Positions 8,021 through 15,766 of a stretch of DNA of 62,057 nt are shown piece by piece. Origin of the DNA: Sphaerisporangium album. Its GTDB lineage: Bacteria > Actinomycetota > Actinomycetes > Streptosporangiales > Streptosporangiaceae. The translations under genes were made by a program, and so were the position numbers. Within the stretch, counting starts at the first letter, position 1, and every line of letters starts with the position of its first letter. The DNA is taken from the NCBI RefSeq assembly GCF_003323745.1, contig NZ_QOIL01000001.1, positions 552,783 through 614,839 of the forward strand. The letters run 5' to 3'. The notes under the pieces were generated by a model. It did no database searches, had not been told where the DNA came from, and worked only from the letters and a program-made list of their open reading frames with translations.

Positions 8021-9580
8021 CTACGAGGTCGTGGAGGCGGGGGCCAGCCAGGTGTTGCACTGGTAGGTCTTGAGACGCTCGTAGCCCTGGCGGAACCAGC
8101 GGCCGCTGTTGGGCGGCGAGCCGTGGTCGCGCGGGTACCCGGGCCAGTCGCCGACGTTGGAGAAGAAGTAGTACAACGCGTTGCGGCGCGCGGGCGTGAT
8201 CGGGTAGCTCGCGGCGACCGACCGCATCCACAGGCCGCTGAAGCAGTTGGCCTGCAACTCGTACCTGCGGCTGAGCGCCAGCCTGCCGCTCGTCGTGCGC
8301 GAGGCGAGCGTCTTGCTCCACCACGAGTCCTCGAGGCCGGTCAGATGCTGGACGTGGTGGCCGTACTCGTGGGCGAACATGCCGGTGAAGGCCCCGTGCC
8401 AGCTCGACAGCGAGCCGTACCCGCGCTGGTTCCCCCGTCCCTGCGCCATGGCGGACGTGGAGCCGTAGATGGTGCTGTTGCGCGGGCAGTAGTACGGAAC
8501 GATGCTCCCCTTGTGCGGGAAGTCCCCGCACGCGCCGCGCCCGCCCCGGGCCGTGATCGCGTAGTTCGGCGGCGAGAACGGGATGCCGACCCTGCCGAGC
8601 GCGGCGGCCCACGTCTTGTTCATGCACTTCGACGTCGCGAGGATCAGCGCCTTCAGCTGGGCGTTGTCGAAGACGTTGGTGGCCTTCGCGCGGCAGCTCG
8701 TCCTCGGCAGCGAACCCGCCTTGTAGACCGAGTTGCCGGTCAGCGTGGTGTTGAGGACGGGCCTGGTCGTGCGCGGCGTCGTGTCCGGCCGGGAGCCGGT
8801 GCTGCGCGTCGGCCGCGGCTCCACGGGAGTGTACGTGAAGGACGGGCGCGGGCCCGGCGTGTACGGCTCGTACGTCGGGATCGCCACGGGCGAGGTCGTG
8901 GTGCCGCCGCTCTTCGATCCCGCGAGCAACGCGCCGCCGATCACCAGCAGGACGAAGACGGCCGCGATCGCCCCGAGCACGCCGCCGACGATCGCCGCGC
9001 CGCTCGACCTACGCTTCGGCGGGCGCCATCCGGGCGCGCCCCAGCCCGGCGGGCCATACGGCCCTCGCGCCGGACCGGGCGGGACGTGCCCGGGCGGCGG
9101 GGGCTGCGGGAACGGCCGGCCGCCCTGCGGCGGGGGAGCCTGGGCGGGCGTCCCGTGTCCGGGGGGCGGCGCGTACGGCTGCCGGTACGGCTGGGCCGGG
9201 CCCTGCGGGGGAGGCGGCTGCGCGGGTCCCGGGTACGGCGGGCGCCCGGGAGCCTGGCCCGGATACGGCTGCCGGCCCGGGTACGGCGCGGCCGGTCCCT
9301 GTCCCGGTCCCTGTCCCGGGTTCGGCGTGCCCGGCCCCGGAAACCGGCCTGGCGGGTTCTGGCCCGGCGGTCGCCCGGGGTTCTGGCCCGGGTACGGCGA
9401 CCGGCCGGGGGGAGCCTGGGGCGGGTAGCCGGGCGGCGGCCGCATCGGCCCCTGCGGCGCGTACGGCCGCCCGGGCGGAGGCGCCGGCGGCACGCCGCCC
9501 GGGGGTGGTCCGTAAGGGTGACGCCCCCCGTGCGATGGTGGTAAAGGCTCCCGTCCGTTGCCGCCCCCGTTGGTGGCCAT
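8021..9580 (-). CDS. Neutral zinc metallopeptidase (YpfJ/PF04228-type) with Pro-rich N-terminus
   Basis: A 519-residue protein. Residues 1-185 are a Pro/Gly/Tyr-rich cytoplasmic region, followed by one membrane segment (GAIAAVFVLLVIGGALL) and a Thr/Pro linker, then an extracytoplasmic peptidase domain. The domain has the zinc motif HEYGHHVQ with a third acidic ligand region RYELQANCFSG, and paired Cys residues. The family is described as putative neutral zinc metallopeptidase; substrates are not established. The ATG at 9580 is preceded by a G-rich ribosome site. The gene is divergent from the LysR gene, with a palindrome between them. Confidence 0.85.
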   Translation of the reverse strand: MATNGGGNGREPLPPSHGGRHPYGPPPGGVPPAPPPGRPYAPQGPMRPPPGYPPQAPPGRSPYPGQNPGRPPGQNPPGRFPGPGTPNPGQGPGQGPAAPYPGRQPYPGQAPGRPPYPGPAQPPPPQGPAQPYRQPYAPPPGHGTPAQAPPPQGGRPFPQPPPPGHVPPGPARGPYGPPGWGAPGWRPPKRRSSGAAIVGGVLGAIAAVFVLLVIGGALLAGSKSGGTTTSPVAIPTYEPYTPGPRPSFTYTPVEPRPTRSTGSRPDTTPRTTRPVLNTTLTGNSVYKAGSLPRTSCRAKATNVFDNAQLKALILATSKCMNKTWAAALGRVGIPFSPPNYAITARGGRGACGDFPHKGSIVPYYCPRNSTIYGSTSAMAQGRGNQRGYGSLSSWHGAFTGMFAHEYGHHVQHLTGLEDSWWSKTLASRTTSGRLALSRRYELQANCFSGLWMRSVAASYPITPARRNALYYFFSNVGDWPGYPRDHGSPPNSGRWFRQGYERLKTYQCNTWLAPASTTS

Positions 9581-9690
9581 TCCGTCCGCCCCCTCCCCGG
9601 TCGCGATGGACCGACCCGTTCTCCCCAGTCACGGGTTCCGCAATTCACACCATTTTGGGCAGAACTCTACTCATTTCTCAGCAGTCACGG

Positions 9691-9712
9691 ATGTAGCCGT
9701 ATATGGTTACAT
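9691..9712. promoter_or_regulatory. Palindromic operator candidate for the LysR regulator
   Basis: Half-sites ATGTAGCC and GGTTACAT (7 of 8 positions complementary) flank a 6-base AT-rich centre. The site lies 72 bases upstream of the LysR start and 111 bases upstream of the zinc peptidase start, in the shared divergent promoter region, as expected for an autoregulated LysR protein. Confidence 0.5.
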
Positions 9713-9783
9713 TCTGAAATCATCCAAGGTGATCTCTGCGATGTTCCGGAATCGCCGCGCCCCTCTGCCCTAGCTTCGATTCC

Positions 9784-10653
9784 ATGAATCTGCAGCAGCT
9801 CCGTTATGTGGTCGCCACTGCGGAGCACCGCACCATGACCGACGCGGCCAGGTCGTTGTACATCGCCCAGCCCGCCCTTTCCCGCGCCATTCGCGACTTG
9901 GAACGCGAACTGGGGATGACCCTTTTCGCGCGTTCGGGCCGGGGAGTGGTCGTGACCGCGCAGGGCCGCCGCGTCGTGAAACTCGCCAAGGAAGCGCTCG
10001 AGGCCGTGTCCGAAATCGAGGCGCTGGCCACGCACACGCATTCGGGGGGCGGCGAGCTGCGCATAGCGTCGCCGCCGACCCTGGAGCCCGGCCTCGCGGG
10101 ACGCCTCCTGCCCGCCTACGTCGCCGAGCATCCGGGTGTGCGGGTGCAAATCGTTCGCTCGGACGGCCGGGACGGCGTCGTGCACGCCATCCGCGAACAG
10201 CGCGCCGACCTCGGGCTGACGGACCTGCCGGTCCCGGCCGACCTGGTCAGCCACCCGCTGGAGCGCCAGGAGATCGTCCTGATCTCCCCGCCCGGCCTTG
10301 ACCTGCCGGACACGGTGCCGATGATCCGCCTCAACGGCATGCGCCTCATCCTGCCCCCGCCGGGCAGCGCGCGGCGCAGGGAGTTCGACCAGCTGTTCGC
10401 CACCTACGGCGTACGGCCGATCGTCGCCGCCGAGACCGACGAGCGCGGCGCCTGGCCCTCGCTGGTGCGCACCGCCTCGGCGTCCCTGCTCTGGTACCGG
10501 GGGACCGCCGAGCAGGCCGTCAAGGCCGGGCTCGTGGTCCGCTCCCTCGACCCGCCGCTGCGCAGGGTCGTCGCGCTCGTGCACGCGCGCAGGCGCCTGC
10601 CCGCGGTGGCCCAGGACTTCCTCACCTCGGCGGAGAACGGGCGCGCGATCTAA
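9784..10653 (+). CDS. LysR-family transcriptional regulator
   Basis: A 289-residue protein. The N-terminal winged helix-turn-helix (residues 1-60, MNLQQLRYVVATAEHRTMTD, then QPALSRAIRDLE) is the LysR signature, followed by a linker helix and a periplasmic-binding-like effector domain (about 90-285). It is transcribed away from the zinc metallopeptidase, so that gene and its own promoter are the likely targets; the nearby folate-type gene is a less likely one. The effector is unknown. A good stem-loop terminator follows. Confidence 0.9.
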   Translation: MNLQQLRYVVATAEHRTMTDAARSLYIAQPALSRAIRDLERELGMTLFARSGRGVVVTAQGRRVVKLAKEALEAVSEIEALATHTHSGGGELRIASPPTLEPGLAGRLLPAYVAEHPGVRVQIVRSDGRDGVVHAIREQRADLGLTDLPVPADLVSHPLERQEIVLISPPGLDLPDTVPMIRLNGMRLILPPPGSARRREFDQLFATYGVRPIVAAETDERGAWPSLVRTASASLLWYRGTAEQAVKAGLVVRSLDPPLRRVVALVHARRRLPAVAQDFLTSAENGRAI

Positions 10654-10663
10654 GTCGTTTTGG

Positions 10664-10690
10664 AGCGTTCCCGGCAAATGGGAGCGCTTT
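10664..10690 (+). terminator. Stem-loop terminator after LysR gene
   Basis: A 9-bp stem (AGCGTTCCC against GGGAGCGCT, one G-T pair) with a 7-base loop begins 11 bases after the LysR stop and is followed by TTTCC. Confidence 0.6.
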
Positions 10691-10760
10691 CCGGTGGAGC
10701 CGGTCTTCCCCACGGCGATCCCGGCACCCGCATCCGTACGGCGGGCGTACGCTGGCGGCG

Positions 10761-11600
10761 ATGCATACTTTGCGCCTGCGTGACCGCGAGTTCCGCCCAG
10801 GCGACTTCGCCGTCATGGCCGTCGTCAACCGCACTCCCGACTCCTTCTACGACCGGGGCAGGACCTACGGCTTCGACGCCGCGCTCGCCGCAGTGGACGA
10901 CGCCGTCCGCGCGGGAGCCGACATCGTCGACATCGGCGGGGTCAAGGCGGGCCCGGGCGACACGGTCGACGCCGCCGAGGAGATCCGCAGGGTCGCCGAT
11001 CTGGTGGCCGCCGTGCGCGACGCCCACCCCCGTCTGGTGATCAGCGTGGACACCTTCCGCGCCGAGGTCGCCGAGGTCGTGGCCCAGGCCGGCGCGGACC
11101 TGCTCAACGACACCTGGGGCGGACCCGACCCCGGCCTCGCCGACGTCGCCGCCAAGCACGGCATCGGCCTGGTGTGCGCGCACGCCGGGGGCGTCACCCC
11201 GAGGACACGGCCGCACCGCATCGCCTACGACGACGTGGTGGCCGACGTCGTCTCCCACACCGTCGGGCTGGCCGAGCGCGCCGTGCGCGCCGGGGTGCGC
11301 GAGGACGCGATCCTCATCGACCCGGCCCACGACTTCGGCAAGAACACGCGCCACTCGCTGGAGGTCGGCCGCAGGCTCGGCGAGCTGGTCGCCACGGGAT
11401 GGCCCGTGCTGGTCGCCGTCTCCAACAAGGACTTCGTGGGCGAGACGCTCGGCGGCCTCGCCGTAGAGGAGCGTCACGCCGGCACGCTGGCCACGCTGGC
11501 CGTCTCCGCGTGGCAGGGGGCGCGGGTGTTCCGCGTCCACGACGCCGCCGCGGCCGTCACGGCCCTCACCGAGGTCGGCCGCCTCCGCGCCGCCCGGTAA
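10761..11600 (+). CDS. FolP2-type dihydropteroate synthase homologue
   Basis: A 279-residue TIM barrel. VVNRTPDSFYD and GGVKAGPG match dihydropteroate synthases, but the pterin and sulfonamide loops read IDPAHDFGKN and SNKDFVGETL rather than the LDPGLGFAKT- and SRK-type motifs of true FolP1. This pattern is that of mycobacterial FolP2 (Rv1207), which is reported not to complement DHPS. It is therefore a FolP paralogue whose reaction is uncertain. ATG 10761 is the only well-placed start; the ribosome site is weak. No other folate genes are adjacent, unlike a normal fol operon. Confidence 0.8.
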   Translation: MHTLRLRDREFRPGDFAVMAVVNRTPDSFYDRGRTYGFDAALAAVDDAVRAGADIVDIGGVKAGPGDTVDAAEEIRRVADLVAAVRDAHPRLVISVDTFRAEVAEVVAQAGADLLNDTWGGPDPGLADVAAKHGIGLVCAHAGGVTPRTRPHRIAYDDVVADVVSHTVGLAERAVRAGVREDAILIDPAHDFGKNTRHSLEVGRRLGELVATGWPVLVAVSNKDFVGETLGGLAVEERHAGTLATLAVSAWQGARVFRVHDAAAAVTALTEVGRLRAAR

Positions 11601-11747
11601 CGCCTCACGGGCGGGTTCGAAGTCTCCCGCTCGACGGTCTCGTGCTCGCCCGGCGCCGGGCGGTGGGACTGGTACGGCGAATCCGGCGCCGCTGTACGGC
11701 GGGTCACCTGGCGAACGTGTCCCCGCGCCGTCAGGCCCTTCGCCGCC

Positions 11748-13175
11748 TCAGCCGTACAGGAGCGACAGGAACCTGATCAGGATCGCCTCGCGGGTCGCGG
11801 CCGGCAGCGTGTCGAGCACCGTGTTGACCACCGCCATGTCGGGCCCGCCGGACCCGCCGAGGTCCACGCCGACCGAGGCGGCCAGCTCGGCGAAGGTCGC
11901 GTCGTCCAGCGCGTCCAGGTCCAGCGAGGCGAGGATATCCGCCAGCCCCTCCGGCACCTTCGCCGGCCCCCGGCGCCGTGCGGCGGCGGCCGACTCGGCG
12001 ATCACCTCGAGCATCGCCTCCACGCCCTTGAGCGTGACCCCGGTGACCGTGACGTGCAGGTTCGCCGGAATCCCCGCGTACGAGAGCTGCGGCTGAAGGA
12101 ACCAGCCGCGCTTGCGGGCCTCGTCCGACAGCACGAAGACGTCGACGCCGTCCTCGCCGGTGAACGCCACCAGCGACGCCTCCGGCTCGCCGAGCACGCG
12201 CAGGCCCGGGATCTCGCCGACGCCCTCGGCCAGCCGGCGCGTCGCCGCCAGCGTGTCGCGGGCCAGGCCCAGGTAGCCGTCCCGGCCGAGCGCGTTCAGC
12301 GTTGCCCAGGCGCCCGCCAGCGGGCCCGCCGACTTCGAGCTCTGCACGGTGGTGTTGATCACCGTGTACCCGGGCCAGGCGGCCGACGCGAAGTACGCGG
12401 CCCGGCGCAGCGCCGGGTCGGCGAAGAGCACCACCGAGGCGCCCTTGGGGGCGTACCCGAACTTGTGCAGGTCGCACGAGATGGACGTCACGCCCGGCAC
12501 CGACAGGTCGAACGGGGGAACGGCCGCGCCCGCCTGGGCCAGCCAGGGCAGCAGCCAGCCGCCCACGCAGGCGTCGACGTGGCAGAGCACCCCCCGTTCG
12601 GCGGCCAGCGCGGCGATCTCGGCCACCGGGTCGACGACCCCCTGCGGGTAGGAGGGGGCCGAGGCCACCACCAGCACGGTCTCGGGCGTGATCGCGGCGG
12701 CGACGGCGGCCGGGTCGGCGCGGAAGGTGACCGGGTCCACGTCCACCGGCGCCACCTCGGCGCCGAGGTAGTGGGCCGCCTTGTGGAAGGCCGGGTGGGC
12801 GGTCACGGGGACCACGATCCTCGGCCTGCCCGCGACCGGGCGCGCGTCCCGGGCCGCCTTCACCGCCAGCATGATCGACTCGGTGCCGCCGCTGGTGAAG
12901 ATGCCCGGAGTGTGCGGCCCGCCGCCCAGAAGCTCCGCGACGGCCCCGACGACCTGCTTCTCCATGGCGACGATGCTCGGGAACGCCGTGGGGTCGAGGG
13001 TGTTGACCTCCAGCATCTCGAAGTACGCCCGCGCGGCCGCGTCGTGCACCTCCGGCCGGCCGGTGTCGTAGACGTAGGCGGTGACCTTGCCCCCGCGCAC
13101 CTCCAGGTCGTCCCGCTTCAGCAGGGCGAGCTCGGCGAGGATGTCCTCGGCGGAACGGCCGTTCTCGGGAAGCAC
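11748..13175 (-). CDS. Group II PLP-dependent decarboxylase/lyase (S1P lyase-like)
   Basis: A 475-residue fold-type I PLP enzyme. The PLP lysine is in CDLHKFGYAPKG, the cofactor-binding region is FTSGGTESIMLAVKAARD, and the Asp of HVDACVGGW stacks on the pyridine ring. The HKFGYAPKGAS sequence resembles sphingosine-1-phosphate lyase and glutamate decarboxylase relatives. The substrate could be an amino acid or a phosphorylated amino alcohol; the sequence does not decide. GTG 13175 with GAGGGAG upstream is chosen over upstream starts up to 13358, which would translate non-coding-like sequence. Two tandem repeat boxes lie 110-160 bases upstream. Confidence 0.8.
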   Translation of the reverse strand: MLPENGRSAEDILAELALLKRDDLEVRGGKVTAYVYDTGRPEVHDAAARAYFEMLEVNTLDPTAFPSIVAMEKQVVGAVAELLGGGPHTPGIFTSGGTESIMLAVKAARDARPVAGRPRIVVPVTAHPAFHKAAHYLGAEVAPVDVDPVTFRADPAAVAAAITPETVLVVASAPSYPQGVVDPVAEIAALAAERGVLCHVDACVGGWLLPWLAQAGAAVPPFDLSVPGVTSISCDLHKFGYAPKGASVVLFADPALRRAAYFASAAWPGYTVINTTVQSSKSAGPLAGAWATLNALGRDGYLGLARDTLAATRRLAEGVGEIPGLRVLGEPEASLVAFTGEDGVDVFVLSDEARKRGWFLQPQLSYAGIPANLHVTVTGVTLKGVEAMLEVIAESAAAARRRGPAKVPEGLADILASLDLDALDDATFAELAASVGVDLGGSGGPDMAVVNTVLDTLPAATREAILIRFLSLLYG

Positions 13176-13285
13176 GCGGTTCTCCCTCGCTGAGTGGATG
13201 GCGCCGCAGGCCCCTTGCGGGACGCCCCCCGGCGGACCCGGGGCGCCGCGCCGATCGGCGAGGGACATTACCACGCCCACCCCCA

Positions 13286-13333
13286 GATTCCGGATATCCG
13301 GGAGACCCACGGATTCCAGATATCCCGGGACAT
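13286..13333. promoter_or_regulatory. Two tandem operator-like boxes upstream of the decarboxylase
   Basis: Copies of GATTCC(G/A)GATATCC(C)GGGA start at 13286 and 13312, 26 bases apart on the same strand; the first contains the perfect palindrome CCGGATATCCGG. They lie between the decarboxylase start and the end of the histidine kinase gene. The binding protein is unknown. Confidence 0.4.
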
Positions 13334-13386
13334 GGGCGGATGCCGGGTGCCGAGGCACAAGCGCCGCCGCCCCGAACCGAACCGGC

Positions 13387-14889
13387 CTATGAGGGGTCGG
13401 GGCTGAGGGGGAGGTGGATCACGGCGCGCAGGCCGGGGGAGGCGTCCTCCAGGTGGACGGAGCCGCGATGGGCGCGGACGGTCTCGCGGACGATCGCCAG
13501 CCCGAGCCCCGCGCCGCCGTCGTCGCGGCTGCGGGCCCCGTCTAGCCGGGTGAACCTGTTGAACACGCGCTCCCGGTCGGCCTCGGGGATGCCCGGCCCG
13601 TCGTCGGTCACCGTGATCACGGCCTGCGCCCGCGCGGAGCGCAGCTCGACCGAGACCTTGGCGGCCGCGTGCCGCACGGCGTTGTCGATCAGGTTGACCA
13701 GCACCCGGCTGAGGTCCATGGCGTCCCCGTCCACGACCGCGGGCTCGGCCGCCGTGACCGTGACCACGCCGCCGTCGTAGCGGCCCGCAGTCGCTCCCAC
13801 CAGCTCGCCGAGGTCCACCGGCTGCCACCGGGCCGGGCGGCGGCGCTCGTCCAGGCGGGCCAGCGTCAGCAGGCCCTCGGCCAGACGGCTCAGGCGCAGC
13901 GTGTCCTCCAGGACGCCCTCGGCGGTCTCCCGCCAGTCCTGGCCGTCCGGATGGCCGAGCGCGACCTCCAGTTGCAGGCGGATGCTGGCGAGCGGGCTGC
14001 GCAGCTCGTGGGCGGCGTCGGAGATCAGCGCGCGCTGGGACGCGTCGGCGGCCTCCAGCCTGGCCAGCATGTCGTTCAGCGTCGTGGCCAGCTCGTGCAC
14101 CTCGTCGCGCGCTTCTGGCACCGGCAGGCGTCGCGCGCGCGCGGCGGCGCTCACCTCGGCCGCGCCCCGGCGCAGCGCCGCGATCGGCCGCAGCGTCCTG
14201 CCGATGATCAGCCAGCTCGCCGCTCCGAGCAGCACGAGCAGCATCGGCGTGCCGATGACGAGCATGTGGATGGTCGTGGTGAGGCTGTCGGCGACGTCCT
14301 TGAACGGCCGGGCGGCGATCACCGTGCGGCCGTGGTCGGCGCGCAGGACCACCACGCGCAGCGGGCCGGGGATGCCGAAGGCGTCGCCGTCCACCATGCG
14401 GCCCCGGTCGCCGGACGACTCGCGCGCGGCCGAGCGGGGGTCGGCCAGCGGCACCAGCCGGTCGGCGCCCGGGGTGACGTGCGTGATGCGCCCCTGGGCG
14501 TCCACCACCTGGACGATCGTGCCGTCGGTGACCGCGATCGGGTCCGGCAGCCGCTCGTCGTCGGCCAGCGCGACGACCTCTCTGGCCCGCTGGTAGGCGA
14601 CCGTGTCGGTGGACTGCATGAGCGCCCGGCCGAGCACGCCGACCAGCAGGCTGGCCGCCAGCGCGAGCGCCACCGCCAGGGCGGCCGAGGCCGTCGCGGT
14701 CAGCCGGAACCGCAGGCTCTGCCGCCGCCACCACGCCAGGGGCGACCGCGCGGCGCCCTGCGTGCTGTGCCCCGCCTTTGTCACCATGTCCTCGCCGGCC
14801 CCATGCCCGGCACGCGCCCCGCCGCCCACCTCGGGGCCGGTGGGCGGGGCCTCGCCGGGCGTGCGGGACAGGGACGGGTCAGCCGCCAT
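13387..14889 (-). CDS. Sensor histidine kinase
   Basis: A 500-residue membrane kinase. A short cytoplasmic N-terminus is followed by TM1 (about 60-85), an extracytoplasmic sensor of about 100 residues, TM2 (MLLVLLGAASWLII), a HAMP linker, the H-box ISDAAHELRSPLASI, the N-box NLIDNAVRHA, DDGPGIPE and GGAGLGLAIV. All catalytic boxes are present. The start ATG 14889 overlaps the end of the response regulator gene by 11 bases, so translation is coupled. The likely targets are the LolA-like/ABC genes transcribed divergently from the regulator. The signal is unknown; envelope stress is plausible from the target set. Confidence 0.9.
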   Translation of the reverse strand: MAADPSLSRTPGEAPPTGPEVGGGARAGHGAGEDMVTKAGHSTQGAARSPLAWWRRQSLRFRLTATASAALAVALALAASLLVGVLGRALMQSTDTVAYQRAREVVALADDERLPDPIAVTDGTIVQVVDAQGRITHVTPGADRLVPLADPRSAARESSGDRGRMVDGDAFGIPGPLRVVVLRADHGRTVIAARPFKDVADSLTTTIHMLVIGTPMLLVLLGAASWLIIGRTLRPIAALRRGAAEVSAAARARRLPVPEARDEVHELATTLNDMLARLEAADASQRALISDAAHELRSPLASIRLQLEVALGHPDGQDWRETAEGVLEDTLRLSRLAEGLLTLARLDERRRPARWQPVDLGELVGATAGRYDGGVVTVTAAEPAVVDGDAMDLSRVLVNLIDNAVRHAAAKVSVELRSARAQAVITVTDDGPGIPEADRERVFNRFTRLDGARSRDDGGAGLGLAIVRETVRAHRGSVHLEDASPGLRAVIHLPLSPDPS

Positions 14890-15553
14890 CGCCCACCAGC
14901 CTGTAGCCCGCGCCGCGCACCGTCTGCAGGGCATTGCGCCCGAACGGGACGTCGATCTTCCTGCGTAGGTAGCCGACGTAGACCTCGACCACGTTGGGGT
15001 CGGTGTCGTAGGTGTCCCAGACGTGCTCCAGGATCTCGGTCTTGGACACGACCTCACCGGGCCTGCGCATGAGGAACTCCAGCAGCCCGAACTCGCGCGG
15101 CGTCAGCTCGATCGGGATGTCGCCCCGCGCCACCGTGCGGCCCGCGGGGTCGAGGGCGAGATCGCCCGACCGCAGCACCGACGGGCGGCGGCGGGCGCCG
15201 CGCCGCATGAGCGCGCGCAGCCGCGCGACCAGCACCACGTAGGAGAACGGCTTGGTGAGGTAGTCGTCGGCGCCGAGGTCGAGGCCGTCGGCCAGGTCGT
15301 ATTCGCCGTCCTTGGCCGACAGCATCAGGATCGGCACCCAGTTCTCTTCGGCCCGCAGCCGCTTGCAGACGTTGTAGCCCGACAGCCTGGGCAGCATGAT
15401 GTCGAGCACGACGACGTCGTAGTCGCCCTCTCTCGCCAGGTGCAGCCCTTCCTCGCCGTCGTGCGCGAGGTCGACGGCGAAACCCTCGGCCGTGAGCCCG
15501 CGTCTGAGCGCCGCGGCCATCCGCCTCTCGTCCTCGACGACGAGCACGCGCAT
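14879..15553 (-). CDS. OmpR/PhoB-family response regulator
   Basis: A 224-residue protein with a receiver domain (VVEDERRM acidic pocket, phospho-acceptor Asp in VVLDIMLPRLSG, Lys in LTKPFS) and a C-terminal winged helix with RRKIDVPFGRNALQTVRGAGYRL. ATG 15553 has a GGGGGG ribosome site seven bases upstream; the longer frame to 15643 is not needed. It is first in the operon with its kinase. Regularly spaced CTGAG/CTCAG boxes upstream (15599-15709) fit the tandem half-site binding of this family, so it probably regulates itself and the divergent 15767-18952 operon. Confidence 0.92.
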   Translation of the reverse strand: MRVLVVEDERRMAAALRRGLTAEGFAVDLAHDGEEGLHLAREGDYDVVVLDIMLPRLSGYNVCKRLRAEENWVPILMLSAKDGEYDLADGLDLGADDYLTKPFSYVVLVARLRALMRRGARRRPSVLRSGDLALDPAGRTVARGDIPIELTPREFGLLEFLMRRPGEVVSKTEILEHVWDTYDTDPNVVEVYVGYLRRKIDVPFGRNALQTVRGAGYRLVGDGG

Positions 15554-15598
15554 TCGTACCCCCCATATGTGGTGTCCCCCCATCTTGGCCTGTCCCGC

Positions 15599-15709
15599 CT
15601 GAGACCCGCCTGAGAGCCCCGGCGGCGCCTCCTCGCCCCCCACCAGCGCGAACGGGCCGGCCAGGGCGGAATCTGAGAGCTCTCTCAGCCCGTCTCAGCT
15701 TCGGCTCAG
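15599..15709. promoter_or_regulatory. Array of 10-11-bp-spaced CTGAG/CTCAG half-sites
   Basis: CTGAG occurs at 15599 and 15610 (11-base period), then CTGAG at 15673, and CTCAG at 15684, 15694 and 15705 (10- and 11-base periods). One-helical-turn spacing of short half-sites is what OmpR/PhoB regulators bind. The array fills the divergent region between the response regulator and the LolA-like gene. Confidence 0.55.
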
Positions 15710-15766
15710 GCCACGGGCGGCAGTCTGCGTGGTGTCGGATCGAAGGACTTACCGTTGAGGAGTGAC

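Noticed and set aside
10761..11600. Assignment as the primary folate enzyme FolP1
   Set aside because: The SRK and LDPG motifs of true DHPS are replaced by the FolP2 pattern, and there is no fol operon.
11647..11662. GC palindrome CGCCCGGCGCCGGGCG as a terminator between the folP2-type and decarboxylase genes
   Set aside because: The stem is short with a minimal loop and no T-run; such palindromes are frequent by chance at this GC content.
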